From positions 69,045,966-69,109,965 of the forward strand of contig CM060174.1 of the NCBI GenBank assembly GCA_030549775.1: DNA of 64,000 nt, read 5' to 3'. Position numbers and translations under genes: made by a program. The notes beneath the pieces are model-generated. The model saw nothing but the letters and a program-made list of their open reading frames with translations, was not told where the DNA came from and made no database searches. The DNA is from Tamarix chinensis (lineage: Eukaryota > Streptophyta > Magnoliopsida > Caryophyllales > Tamaricaceae). Of this stretch, positions 25,358 through 36,541 are shown in pieces; position 1 is the first letter of the stretch, and each line of letters starts with the position of its first letter.

Positions 25358-25362
25358 GGTCT
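25358..25362. repeat. Target-site duplication GGTCT, left copy
   Basis: GGTCT abuts the left LTR; an identical GGTCT follows the right LTR at 38739-38743. This fixes both ends of the gypsy element. Confidence 0.95.
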
Positions 25363-26390
25363 TGAAATGCCCCGAAAATTTTCTAATTTTAAAGAGTACA
25401 TTTAAATGAAGTTATTATAATAGTTAATTAAGAATATAAATTTATTTAAAATAAAGAAAATTTATTAGGGTAAATCAAGAATAAATTAATAAGTATTTTA
25501 ATAAGGAGAAATTTAGGTATTTTAGCTAATTAAGGATTTTAATTTAGAAATTAACTAAATAAATTATTTTATTTAAAATAAGGAGGATAAAATAGATCCA
25601 AATTAATAATAATTTTATAAATAATTTAATTGAAGAAAATTAGAGTGTTTTGCTAATTAAAAAAAATTAGGAAGAATATATATAAAAAAAAACCCTAAGC
25701 TAGCCTAAAAAGGGAATTTAATATTTTTGTTAAATAAATAATTTATATTAAATACCCAAAATATTCTAATTAATTAATTTAAACCCAAAACCTTATTTTC
25801 TTCCTTTTTCCTCTTTCTTTTTCTTTTCTCTTTTCTTTCTTTTCTTTCTTCCTCCTTCTTCCGCCGAATAGGCCTGGCGCAGCCCAATTCCCTTTCCTTT
25901 TTCTTCCTTTCTTCTCCCGCGGCCCAGCGTCGCTGGCCTTCTGCCTGCTTGCCCCCAGATGTGGCGTTTTGGCTGATTTCATGTCGAGACGTTGTGTCTC
26001 ATTAACTAAGGGCCTAACCGGCGCGCGAACCGCCCGATTCTCCCCTTTTCTTTTCCTTCCTCGGCCGACCGACCCACCTTCTTTCTTCTTCCTTCTCCCT
26101 CCGTCTTTCCCCGTCGCTGCGATGAAACCTTCGACCCCATCAATGGCCTCTTCGGTTATGGTGGTTAATAACGGCCATTTCTCGCCCCATTGTCTTCCTC
26201 TTAACTCCAGGAGTAAATTGGCATAATTATTGGACGTTAAATCTCACCCGTTTCTTCTCCGCTGCGAAATTTTGAAGCAACCCAAACGATGGCCGATCAA
26301 TTACTGCCACCGGCCACCCAAATTCTTGCACTTACTACCTCTCTGTCTAGCTTCAACACCCTATTATCCCATCCACCATCTATAAATAGC

Positions 26391-26398
26391 CTAGATGT
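26391..26398 (+). promoter_or_regulatory. TATA box of the 5' LTR
   Basis: ATCTATAAATAGCC is a strong plant TATA box; transcription would start about 30 bases downstream, near 26425. The equivalent bases in the 3' LTR (35436) read TATACATA. Confidence 0.6.
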
Positions 26399-26454
26399 AG
26401 GAGTTTTTGGAGTTTTTCTCCCCCGAAAACCCTAAGCAAGGGCTGGCCGCCACC

Positions 26455-26547
26455 ATGACTTCATACGCTTCCCCTGCCGCTGATAGTCAACCTCCACGCC
26501 ACCGCAGCATTCCAATTTCTTCCCTGAAATTTTCTCTAGATAACTAA
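26455..26547 (+). other. Conserved 30-codon leader ORF in the 5' LTR
   Basis: An ATG in the context GCCGCCACCATGA lies about 60 bases after the TATA box and opens a 30-residue frame beginning MTSYASPAADSQPPRHRS. The 3' LTR has the same frame at 35510-35602 with Tyr4 changed to Asp. If transcribed it would be a translated upstream ORF in the RNA leader. Product unknown; preservation may simply reflect low LTR divergence. Confidence 0.35.
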
Positions 26548-27432
26548 ACCATTTTTAACCTTCAATTCCTCTTGCACATGCCTCCATAGTCGTGCCAAAT
26601 TTGCTACTCATCTCGCCAGAATTTTCACCCTGAAACCCTTAAGTCGTCGTCCGCCGTCGTTTCCTCCACTTTTACTGCCCTCTGAACCACCCAAAAACTC
26701 CCTCTAATCCTCCTCTACCGAATCAAACCCTTGTTTTAATTTTTCCCTTGCTCCTTCTCTCTTTTTCTTCATCTTTTTCCCTCTTAGATCATTTTTCCGA
26801 CCACCGCCGTGAACCAGCGTCGGTGCCGCCCATTCCTGCCGACTCAAGGTGAAATCCTAGACCTCCTTAGTCATTATTTACTATTTATTGTAAACTATTC
26901 CATTTTTATTTTGTTTATTAGTAACTATTCGAATATAATAATAATTTCCTTGCTATTAATAATAATATTATTTGATATAAAATTTATGCTGAATTGTACT
27001 TGCAAGGTACAGAATGGTAATAAAGTAATTTTATTATTAGTTTCGAATTTTAAGTTATTAATTGAATTATTATATGATTATTATCATTATTCTTATTATT
27101 ATTAATATTATAATTATTAGAATAATTATTATTAACATTTTATTAATTATTTAGGAAAATCTTAGGCCCTAATTTTGTATTAAAATTTGCACTTATGTAT
27201 TTTAGTATTATTATTCCTATTGTTCTTATAACCTTTAATAATAATATTATCATTATCTTTATTATTTCAATATTATTATATATGTTATTAATTTTATTAT
27301 TAATATTAAAAAATAACAGGTCATTTGTTATAAGTAGAGTAAATTTTAATGCTTATATATTATTGTTATTGTTATTATTATCATTATTCTTGATATTATC
27401 TTTATTTAAAATATTTAGTTATTATAGAATTA

Positions 27433-27433
27433 C

Positions 27434-27505
<72 letters not shown>
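27433..27505. repeat. (ATT)n microsatellite in the 5' LTR
   Basis: A nearly perfect ATT run of about 70 bases; the counterpart in the 3' LTR (36499-36541) is shorter. Confidence 0.85.
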
Positions 27506-28049
27506 CTTTACTCATATTATTTTGGTGAAGGGAAGAAACCCTTATATCACCTTTTTATTTTGAATTGCATTAGTTTTTTTATTAATATTCTATTAGTATT
27601 TTGTAGAGTCAATTCTAATAAAATAATTTTTAATTAAAAATAAGGTCTTGGGATAAGTTAGATATGATAGCATTCTTAAGAGAAAACCTAATCCTAGTAG
27701 TTTTCCCATAGTAGGTGAGCCCAACCAAAGCCCTCAAGTGGTATAGGAGCGTGCTCCAAGATAGGCGACGTTTTTGGTAAGGGGTGCTAAGGCCATACTT
27801 GTATTATGTGATTTTATGCTATGCATGCCATGTAATGTTAGTTATAGTGTATTTCATGTGAATTTTGTATAATTGTTCTTAATACAATATGATTATGGGA
27901 TTGAAGTATGTTGGTGTGGATAAATGGTGGCATGAGAATCATATGTACATTGATGTTGTTATTGTTGTATAATGTGGTTTCAAGACATGCATGATGTGAT
28001 TGTAAAATAATGATGGAGTTATAAATTATTGATGAGGTTGCTTGGTGAT

Positions 28050-28510
28050 TAGGGTTTTGCATGAGGATTAGGGTTTGCATAAAAGTAGGGTTTCCATGGA
28101 AAATGGGTTGCATGGAGAATAGGGTTTGCATGGAAATATATTTTACGTGGAGTTAGGGTTTACATGGAAATATATTTTACGTGGAGTTAGGGTTTGCATG
28201 AGAGAATAGGGTTTGCATGGAAATATGTTTTACGTGGAGTTAGGGTTGCATGGGAGCTAGGGTTGCATAAGAGTTAGGGTTCTGCATGGAGTTACATGTT
28301 GCTAGGGTTTGGCATAAAATAGTATGGTGTTAGTAGTTTGCATGAAATAGTAGGGTGATAGAGTTTTACACGAAAGGGCATGGTGTTAGGGTTTTGTGTG
28401 AAATGGTACGGTATTAGAGGCTTGCATGAAATGGTATGATGTTAGGGTTTGCATGGAAACATGGTCTACGTGGAGTTAGGGTTTTGCATGGAAGTTACGG
28501 TTTTGCATGG
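28050..28510. repeat. Telo-box-like tandem array in the 5' LTR
   Basis: Imperfect units of about 30-40 bases repeat the words TTAGGGTTTGCATGG and ATATTTTACGTGGAG. By eye about seven exact TTAGGGTTT (complement AAACCCTAA, the plant telo-box) and as many one-off variants occur. The 3' LTR has the same array at about 37085-37535. Confidence 0.75.
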
Positions 28511-28683
28511 GTGCTAGAGTGTGCCATAACTAACTATAGTGGTGGTGATTAACTAAGGTTGGAGGGGTCGACCTAAGATGAGGAGTAAGCATGGTGGGTG
28601 GCATACGTGCAAGTCTTGATGATTTCTAAATAAGACACTTAAAAATATTAATTACGTAAAGTGGAAGATGTTGAGCCGGGCCC

Positions 28684-28805
28684 AGACTGATCCACCAACA
28701 TAATAGTGGCAGGGAATGTTTTCCCTCGCGACCGATCCACCGGCATATAATAGTGGCAGGGCATGTACCCTCGCGACCGATCCACCAGCTAAAATAGTGG
28801 GGTTC
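28684..28805. repeat. 45-bp minisatellite, 3 units, 5' LTR
   Basis: Units begin GACCGATCCACCGGC, continue ATATAATAGTGGCAGGG and end ATGTACCCTCGC. There are three here and six in the 3' LTR. Confidence 0.8.
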
Positions 28806-29519
28806 CTATAATCGTATGGACTTGATAAAGAGTATGGTGTGAAATTAATTTTATAAAGGATTAATGAAGTAATTAATTTAAACTATAAGTATTATTTTGG
28901 TATTTCCACATGTTCGTTCTTTTTGCCTTTATGTTATTGTTGATGATTATGCCTTTTATTATTCTGCATGGGTTATGTGTTTATGTGTTGGCCTTAGTGC
29001 TCGGTTACCTTACTCAGTACGTAGCATACTGATCACCCTTTTCATGGGTGCTGCTCATTCCAACGAGTAGAAGGCCCATCTGATTTCCTATATATAGGAG
29101 ATATGTATTATGATGCGATTGATGTCTATGGGAAATCAAGTGGGGACAAGTGATGATCGGGCTGGATCGATTATCAGAGTGACGTTGCCGGCTTTCCTTT
29201 GAAATTATTATTACTATCTTATCTATTTATGAATAGTACTTTCGAAACTACTTCATTATTGTAGTTATTTCTCTTTCCTGAAAAACTATCCTCGTATTCG
29301 GAATTGAATAAAGACTTGTGCGTACCTGATTTTTGTATTTTTGATTTTGGACTATCCATTAATGTTTAATGAGTTGTTTCTTTAGCCTCAACACTTAGTA
29401 TTGGAACGGTAGGAGTGAACCGGTCTGGTATTAAGTATGGCGGTAACATTTCCAAAATTTACGGTTTAAGTTATAAGTAATATTTAAAAAAAATATGTAA
29501 ATTTTGGGGTGTTACAAGT

Positions 29520-29533
29520 TGGTATCAGAGTAG
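29520..29533 (+). other. Primer-binding site (initiator tRNA-Met)
   Basis: TGGTATCAGAG begins three bases after the 5' LTR. It matches the complement of the 3' end of plant initiator methionine tRNA, the usual primer of gypsy and copia reverse transcription. Confidence 0.9.
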
Positions 29534-29769
29534 TTGATCTTGTTGACCACGCTCGTCTTTGGAAATAAAGTTAATTTTGGAAGTTGCTATTGAACTTCGA
29601 AAAGAATTTTCCACCTTAATGGAAAACCATTTTATTTTCTAAATTTTTGGATCCCGGCCACGGTGAGGAGTAAAAGGGTAGATTAGGGTTTCCCTAAGAA
29701 GTAGAAAGCCTCGTTAATAATTTTGAACCAATGGGTTCATTTCTAAGTATTTATTTTTGGTGCAGCAAG

Positions 29770-30857
29770 ATGGTAAACAACGGGAGGATTAGCCGTTTAG
29801 AGGGGGCCGTCATCGCCTTTCTTGAGTTCACCCAGCAAGTCTATGGTGCTGGGGAGGATTGGCTTCAGAGAGTGACGGGACATCATCCTCCGACATACTC
29901 CGGGGAGGAGAACCTGATGATCCTAGAGGGGTGGATCCGCGATCTGGATCGCACCTTTGAGGCTGTGAATTGTCCAGCTGACCAACGGCCCAGCATTGCA
30001 GCCTCCTTCCTCCGGGGTGAGCAGACGCCTGGTGGGAAGAGTTTCGTGCCAAAGAAGGTCCTCCGGCTACTTGGGAGGCATTTAAGACCTCCTTACGCAC
30101 CAGATTCTATCCCTAGAGCCTCAGGAGGGATAAGCTTCGGGAGTTTATGCAGCTGACGCAAGGACCGATGACCATCCGCCAATATTATGCCCGCTTCATA
30201 GAACTGCTCCAGTTTGCTCCAGGAATTGCCACCAACGAGTCCACAGTGGTGTTCCAATTTGAGCAGGGATTGAACTTCAGCATCCGTCGTATGATGGGTG
30301 CAGTGCCTTTCACCGACTTAGCATCCCTTTATGAGCGTGCTTGCATTGTAGACACGTTGGTACACGAGCAGGCTGCCATCCTTGGGAAGAGGAAGCCCGA
30401 GGTACAGAGTTCAGGAAGTAGAACTCAGCCTAGGTTTGGAGATTCCAAGAGGCCCCAACCGAGAGATCGCAACAGAGATCAAGGACCCCGAAGAGGAACA
30501 GTTTGTAGGAGGTGTAGCTGTAATCATCCAGGTAGAGATTGCAATGGCAGGTTGGTAACTTGCCAGAATTGTGGGAAGTGGGGACACAGGACGATTGGGT
30601 GTTGGAGGCCCCCGCGTTTTCAACAGAGTTAGCCCCGATCATTTCAGCAAGGGGGAGCTCTTATACCTCAGCAGCAGGCCTATCAGCAGCACCGACAGAA
30701 CTCGTCCCAGCAGTATTATCAGAGAGCACCTGCTCCATTTGGTGCCCTAGTTCGAGAGACAGGGGTAAGACCACAGGGACCTAAGCCTCATGCTCAGAAA
30801 GGAGGCCAATCAGGAGGGCACTTGAACGTTATCAGTCAGGCCGAGGCAGACCGATAG
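29770..30857 (+). pseudogene. gag of the chromodomain gypsy element, broken
   Basis: The start chosen is the ATG of MVNNGRISRLEGA. The retrotransposon-gag region follows with PPTYSGEEN...LEGWIRDLDRTFE, then continues in another frame as WWEEF...ATWEAFK and LREFMQLTQG. A one-base loss near 30021 explains the frame change, and TAG at 30114 interrupts the YP-SLRR block. Two zinc knuckles lie at about 30500-30595: CRRCSCNHPGRDC and CQNCGKWGHRTIGC. TAG stops also fall at 30630 and 30855. Gag packages the element RNA in cytoplasmic particles; this copy could not make a full protein. Confidence 0.85.
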
Positions 30858-33800
30858 TTGGATGTCGAACCGGTATGTTTACCATGTACTCATTTCCAGC
30901 TTATGTGCTTTTTGATTCGGGTGCCACATCATCTTTCATTTCCTCTGCTTTTGCTGATAAGGCTGGATTATCACCATCTGCTAGAATAGAACTATCTGTT
31001 ATGCTTCCGTCGAGTGACAGGATGGAGTGTAGTCGGAGGTTTTCCGATGTGGCCTTAGATATAGAAGGGGTAGAATTCCTAGTAGATCTGGTCGGGATGG
31101 ATCTAAAAGACTTTGATGTAATTCTAGGCATGGATATGTTGGGAAAGTACAAAGCGGTTATTGATTGTGCCCAAGAGCGGGTGATTCTGCGAGGCCCGAA
31201 GGGTACTAGGGTTTCATATCGGAAGACTCAACCCGAGCCGACCACTAAGGTTGTATTAGCAGTTGCATTGAATGCTTTGATCCAGAAGGGGTGTCCTCTA
31301 TATTTATGCAGTGTGAAGGAGCTGAATAAGGATCTAACATCTTTGGACAATATTCTGATAGTTAAAGAATTTCCAGACATTTTCCCAGAAGAAATACCAG
31401 GCATGCCTCCAGTCCGGGAAATTGACTTCAAGATTGAGCTAGTGCTGGGAGCTGAGCCTGTTTCCAAGGCACCTTACAGAATGGCGCCGGTGGAATTGAA
31501 AGAATTGAAGGTTCAGTTGGAGGAACTATTGGAGCATGGGTATATCTGACCAAGCGTATCACCGTGGGGAGCGCCGGTATTGTTTGTAAAGAAGAAGGAT
31601 GGTAGTCTTTGACTCTGCATTGACTACCGGGGATTGAACCATTTGACGGTGAAGAATCGATATCCGCTCCCAAGAATTGATGATTTATTTGACCAGCTGA
31701 AGGGAGGTACGATGTTTTCTAAGATAGATTTGAGGTCCAGGTACCATCAATTGAGGATCGCTGATGTGGACATCATGAAGACTGCATTTCGAATGCGATA
31801 TGGGCATTACGAATTTACGGTGGTGCCTTTTGGACTTACAAATGCCCCGGCAGTGTTCATGGACTTGATGACGAGGATATTCAGACCCTTCCTCGATCAG
31901 TTTGTGGTGGTTTTTATTGATGATATTCTGATATATTCCCGGGGAGATGGGGAGCACGAGCAACATCTACACACCATTTTGAGCACATTAAGAGAGCATC
32001 ATCTGTATGCGAAACTATCAAAGTGCGGGTTTTGGCTCCAAGAGGTCGCCTTCCTTGGTCACATTGTATCGGCGGAAGGAGTGGTTGTGGACCCTGCTAA
32101 GATTGCAGCAGTCACAGAGTGGAAGTCCCCTACGAACATATCGGAGATTAGGAGTTTTCTAGGTTTGGCTAGATACTATAGACGATTTGTGCAAAACTTT
32201 TCTAACATAGCCAGACCTTTGACTAATCTCTTGAAGAAGACTACAAAGTTCCGCTGGGACGAGGCTTGTGAAGAGGCTTTCCGAGAACTGAAGAAGAGGT
32301 TGACCACTGCACCAGTGTTGACGTTACCCGAGGAGACCAAGGAGTTCAAAGTTTATAGCGATACATCCAAGCATGGTTTAGGATGCGTGCTGATGCAGAA
32401 GGGTAAAGTGGTAGCTTATGCCTCACGACAGTTGAAGAAACATGAACAGAATTATCCCGCGCATGATCTTGAGTTAGCTGTTGTTGTGTTCACTTTGAAG
32501 ATTTGGAGGCATTATCTCTATGGGGCGAAGTGTAAATTCTTTATAGATCACAAGAGTCATAAGTATATCTTTACACAGAAGGAGCTCAACCTGAGGCAGA
32601 GAAGATGGTTGGAGCTGGTAAAGGATTATGACATTGAGTTGACCTACCATGAGGGTAAGGCCAATGTGGTTGCTGATGCTCTCAGTAGAAAGACTGCACA
32701 TTCTACGCCATGTTGTGTGATTGCTGATCAGACAATAAGGGAGTTAGCAGATCTAGAGATTGAGATGATTCAGCAGGGAGATCTCGAAACTCGTATGAAT
32801 GCCTTGACGCTCACTCCGACTATATTTGAAGAGATCCGAGCCGGCCAGGTTGGAGATGTCAAGTTGGAAAGGATTCGACAGAAGATGTAAGAAGGCAAAG
32901 CCGAGGGGTTTAGAGTCCATGAGGATGGCAGTATTCGATTCAAGGGTCGTTGGTGTGTGCCCCAAAGATGTCCAGACCTTAAGCATCGTATTATGGAGGA
33001 GGGACATCAGACTCCCTATTCGGTTCACCCAGGATGATCGAAGTTATACAAGGATCTCAAAAAGGTGTACTGGTGGCCACGTATGAAAAGGGAGGTAGCC
33101 GAGTTTGTATCTCGGTGTCTTGTGTGTCAGAAGGTTAAGATCGAACATCGAAGACCAGTGGGATTACTTCAGTCTTTGGAGGTGCCAGGGTGGAAATGGG
33201 ACTCCATTTCTATGGACTTTGTGAGTGGATTACCAAGAACTAGAAGTGGGTGTGATACCATATGGGTTATTGTTGATAGATTGACCACGTCGGCCATATT
33301 CATTCCTATGAAGTCCACTTGGAGTATGGAGCAGTTGGCTAGCGCTTATATGAAATTTGTGGTCAGCCGTCACGGGGTCCCTAAGGATATTGTTTCAGAT
33401 CGCGATTCGAGGTTCTTATCTCACTTTTGGCAAAAGTTACAAGAAGTTTTAGGTACCAAACTGAAGATGAGCACAGCTTTTCACCCTGCCATAGACGGGC
33501 AGACAAAGCGGACCATTCAGACCTTGGAATATATGTTGAGAGCTTGCATGTTAGATTTCCAGGGAGGTTGGGAGGAACGCTTGCATCTGGTGGAATTTTC
33601 ATATAATAACAGTTATCATGCTAGTATTGGGATGGCTCCCTTCGAAGCATTGTATGGACGGAAGTGCAGGACTCCCTTGTGTTGGAGCGACATTAGTGAG
33701 ACGATCGTGTTAGGACTAGAATTAATCGAGGATATGACTCGTCAGGTCAGACAAATCCAGGATCAGATGAAAGAAGCTCAAAGTAGACAAAAGAGTTATG

Positions 33801-34258
33801 TCGATCAGAGGCGTAGGGATGGAGAATTTGAACCTGGAGACAAGGTGTTATTAAGGGTTTCACCTACGAAAGGAGTGCAGAGGTTCAAAAGGAAGGGTAA
33901 ATTGAGCCCTAGATATATCGGTCCCTATGAGATATTAGAGCGAGTGGGCGAAGTTGCCTATAGATTGGCTCTTCCTCCAGAGTTGGCACGAGTGCATAAT
34001 GTGTTCCACATTTCTCAGCTAAGGAAGTATGTTGTCGATTCGTCGCACGTAATTCAACCAGATGAGGTTGAACTAGATGATTCGATGACTTACGAGGAAC
34101 GAACGGTGAGGATTCTCGACACTAAGTTGAGGAAGACTCGTACAAGTTTGGTGCCTCTGGTTAAGATCTTATGGAGTCACCATGGAACCGAAGAAGCTAC
34201 TTGGGAGACCGAAATAGATATGCGAGAAGCATATCTGGAGCTTTTCGTGGAAGGTTAG
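30858..34258 (+). pseudogene. pol of the chromodomain gypsy element: protease, RT, RNase H, integrase, chromodomain; broken
   Basis: After a frame change from gag, the protease shows LFDSGATSSFIS (Asp at 30914). RT carries the catalytic box [10 protein letters not shown] (Asp codons at 31919 and 31922). RNase H starts at [11 protein letters not shown] and ends at VVADALSRK. Integrase has its HHCC zinc domain (about 32960-33130) and Asp at 33215 (MDFVSG) and 33398 (SDRDSRF). Exactly 35 residues later the expected Glu is Lys (codon AAG at 33506). The chromodomain (RTVRILDTKLRK...PLVKILWSHHG...EATWE) occupies about 34105-34250. In-frame stops are TGA 31547, TGA 31610, TAA 32888 and TGA 33035. 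From 30875 to 34258 it is otherwise one frame. Chromodomains in this group direct integration to heterochromatin. Confidence 0.92.
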
Positions 34259-34390
34259 ATTCTTTCTATCTAGTTTGTCCCTAAGGTGGTAGTTGACCTA
34301 AGTTTAGTTAATATTTGTTATTCCCGATTCTTAGGATTTCCTAACCCTTTTCTTAGGATAACCGCAGGAGACTTCGGGGGCAAAGTCTGT

Positions 34391-34403
34391 TTTTAAGGGG
34401 GTA
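34391..34403 (+). other. Polypurine tract of the chromodomain gypsy element
   Basis: TTTTAAGGGGGTA, with AAGGGGG at its core, stands seven bases before the 3' LTR, where plus-strand DNA priming is expected. Confidence 0.75.
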
Positions 34404-34407
34404 GTAA

Positions 34408-36497
34408 TGAAATGCCCCGAAAATTTTCTAATTTTAAAGAGTACATTTAAATGAAGTTATTATAATAGTTAATTAAGTATATTAATTTATTTAAAATAAA
34501 GAAAATTTATTAGGGTAAATCAAGAATAAATTAATAAGTATTTTAACTAGGAGAAATTTAGGTATTTTAGCTAATTAAGGATTTTAATTTAGAAATTAAA
34601 TAAATAAATTATTTTATTTAAAATAAGGAGGATAAAATAGTTCCAAATTAACAATAATTTTATAAAGAATTTAATTGAAGAAAATTAGAGTGTTTTGCTA
34701 ATTAAAAAAATTAGAAAGAATATATATAAAAAAAACCCTAAACTAGCCAAAAAAGGGAATTTAATATTTTTGTTAAATAAATATTTTATATTAAATACCC
34801 AAAATATTCTAATTAATTATTTTAAACCCAAAACCTTATTTTCTTCCTTTTTCCTTTTTCCTCTTTCTTTTGCTTTTCTCCTTTCTTTTTTTTCTTTCTT
34901 CCTCATTCTTCTGTCGAATGGGCTTGCCGAGGCCCAATCCTCTTTCCTTTTTCTTCCTTTCTTCTCCCGCAGCCCAGCGTTGCTGGCCTTCTGCTTGCGT
35001 GCGCCCAGACGTAGCGTTTTGGCCGATTTCATGTCGAGACGCTGCGTCTTGTTAACTGAGGGCCTAACCGGCGCACGAACCACCCGGTTCTCCCCTTTTC
35101 TTTTCCTTCCTCGGCCGACCGGCCCACCTTCTTTCTTCTTCCTTCTCCCTCCGTCTTTCCCCGTCGCTGAGATGAAACCTTCGACCCCATCAATGGCCTC
35201 TTCGGTTACGGTGATTAATACCGACCGTTTCTCTCCCCATTGTCTTCCTCTTAACTCCAGGAGTAAATTGGCATAATTATTGGACATTAAATCTCGCCCG
35301 TTTCTTCTCCCCAGCCTCGCGAAATTTCGAAGCAACCCAAACGATGGCCGATCAATTACTGCCACCGACCACCCAAATTCTTGCACTTACTACCTCTCTA
35401 TCGAGCTTCAACACCCTATTATCCCATCCACCATCTATACATAGCCTAGATGTAGGAGTTTTTGGAGTTTTTCTCCCCCGAAAACCCTAAGCATGGGCTG
35501 GCCGCCACCATGACTTCAGACGCTTCCCCTGCTGCTGATAGTCAACCTCCACGCCACCGCAGCATTCCAATTTCTTCCCTGAAATTTTCTCTAGATAACT
35601 AAACCATTTTTAACCTTCGATTCCTCTTGCACAGGCCTCCATAGTCGTGCCAAATTCGTTTCTCATCTCGCCAGAATTTTCACCCCGAAACCCTTAAGCC
35701 GCCGTCCGCCGCCGTTTCCTCCACTTTTACTGCCCTCTGAACCACCCAAAAACTCTCTCTAATCCTCCTCTACCTAATCAAAACCTTGTTTTAATTTTTC
35801 CCCTGCTCCTTCTCTCTTTTTCTTCATCTTTTTCTCTCTTAGATCATTTTTCCGGCCACCGCCGTGAACCAGCGTCGGTGCCGCCCATTCCTGCCGACTC
35901 AAGGTGAAACCCTAGACCTCCTTAGTCATTATTTACTATTTATTGTAAACTATTCCTTTTTTATTTTATTTATTAGTAACTATTCGAATATAATAATAAT
36001 TTCCTTGCTATTAATATTATTATTATTTGATATAAAATTTATGCTAAATTGTACTTGCAGGGTACAGAATGGTAATAAAATAATTTTAATGTTAGTTTCG
36101 AATTTTAAGTTATTAATTGAATTATTATATGATTATTATCATTATTCTTATTATTATTAATATTATAATTATTAGAATAATTATTATTAACATTTTATTA
36201 ATTATTCTGGAAAATCTTAGGCCCTAATTTTGTATTAAAATTTGCACTTATGTCTTTTAGTATTATTATTCCTATTGTTCTTATAACCTTTAATAATAAT
36301 ATTATCATTATCTTTATTATTTCAATATTATTATATATGTTATTAATTTTATTATTAATATTAATAAATAATAGGTCATTAGTTATAAGTAGGGTCGAAA
36401 CCCCACTTTAAATTTTAAAGCTTATATATTATTGTTATTGTTATTATTATTATTATTCTTGATATTATCTTTATTTGTAATATTTAGTTATTATAGA

Positions 36498-36541
<44 letters not shown>

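Larger units (their letters stand above)
25363..29516 (+). repeat. 5' LTR of the chromodomain gypsy element
   Basis: The first 400 bases are AT-rich, followed by a CT-rich, GC-richer stretch and a TATA box at 26391. Then come a leader with a 30-codon ORF, an (ATT)n tract (27433-27505), a telo-box-like array (28050-28510) and three units of a 45-bp minisatellite (28684-28805). Near 29010-29065 is the ACTCAGTACGTAGCATACTG block typical of the U5 side of such LTRs. Confidence 0.95.

Noticed and set aside
27195..27563. Open frame of 122 codons
   Set aside because: It is translated (ATT)n microsatellite and AT-rich LTR sequence, giving runs of Ile and Leu.
28050..28510. Interstitial telomere
   Set aside because: TTAGGGTTT words are embedded in 30-40-base units with other sequence; there is no head-to-tail heptamer run.
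29828..30100. Minus-strand open frame opposite gag
   Set aside because: Shadow of the gag coding strand.
34695..35276. Plus-strand open frame of 193 codons in the 3' LTR
   Set aside because: It lies upstream of the LTR TATA box and is shorter in the other LTR; low-complexity Phe/Ser/Leu stretch.
34817..35386. Minus-strand open frame of 189 codons in the 3' LTR
   Set aside because: Lys/Arg/Glu-rich translation of a CT-rich tract; the equivalent 5' LTR frame is interrupted.
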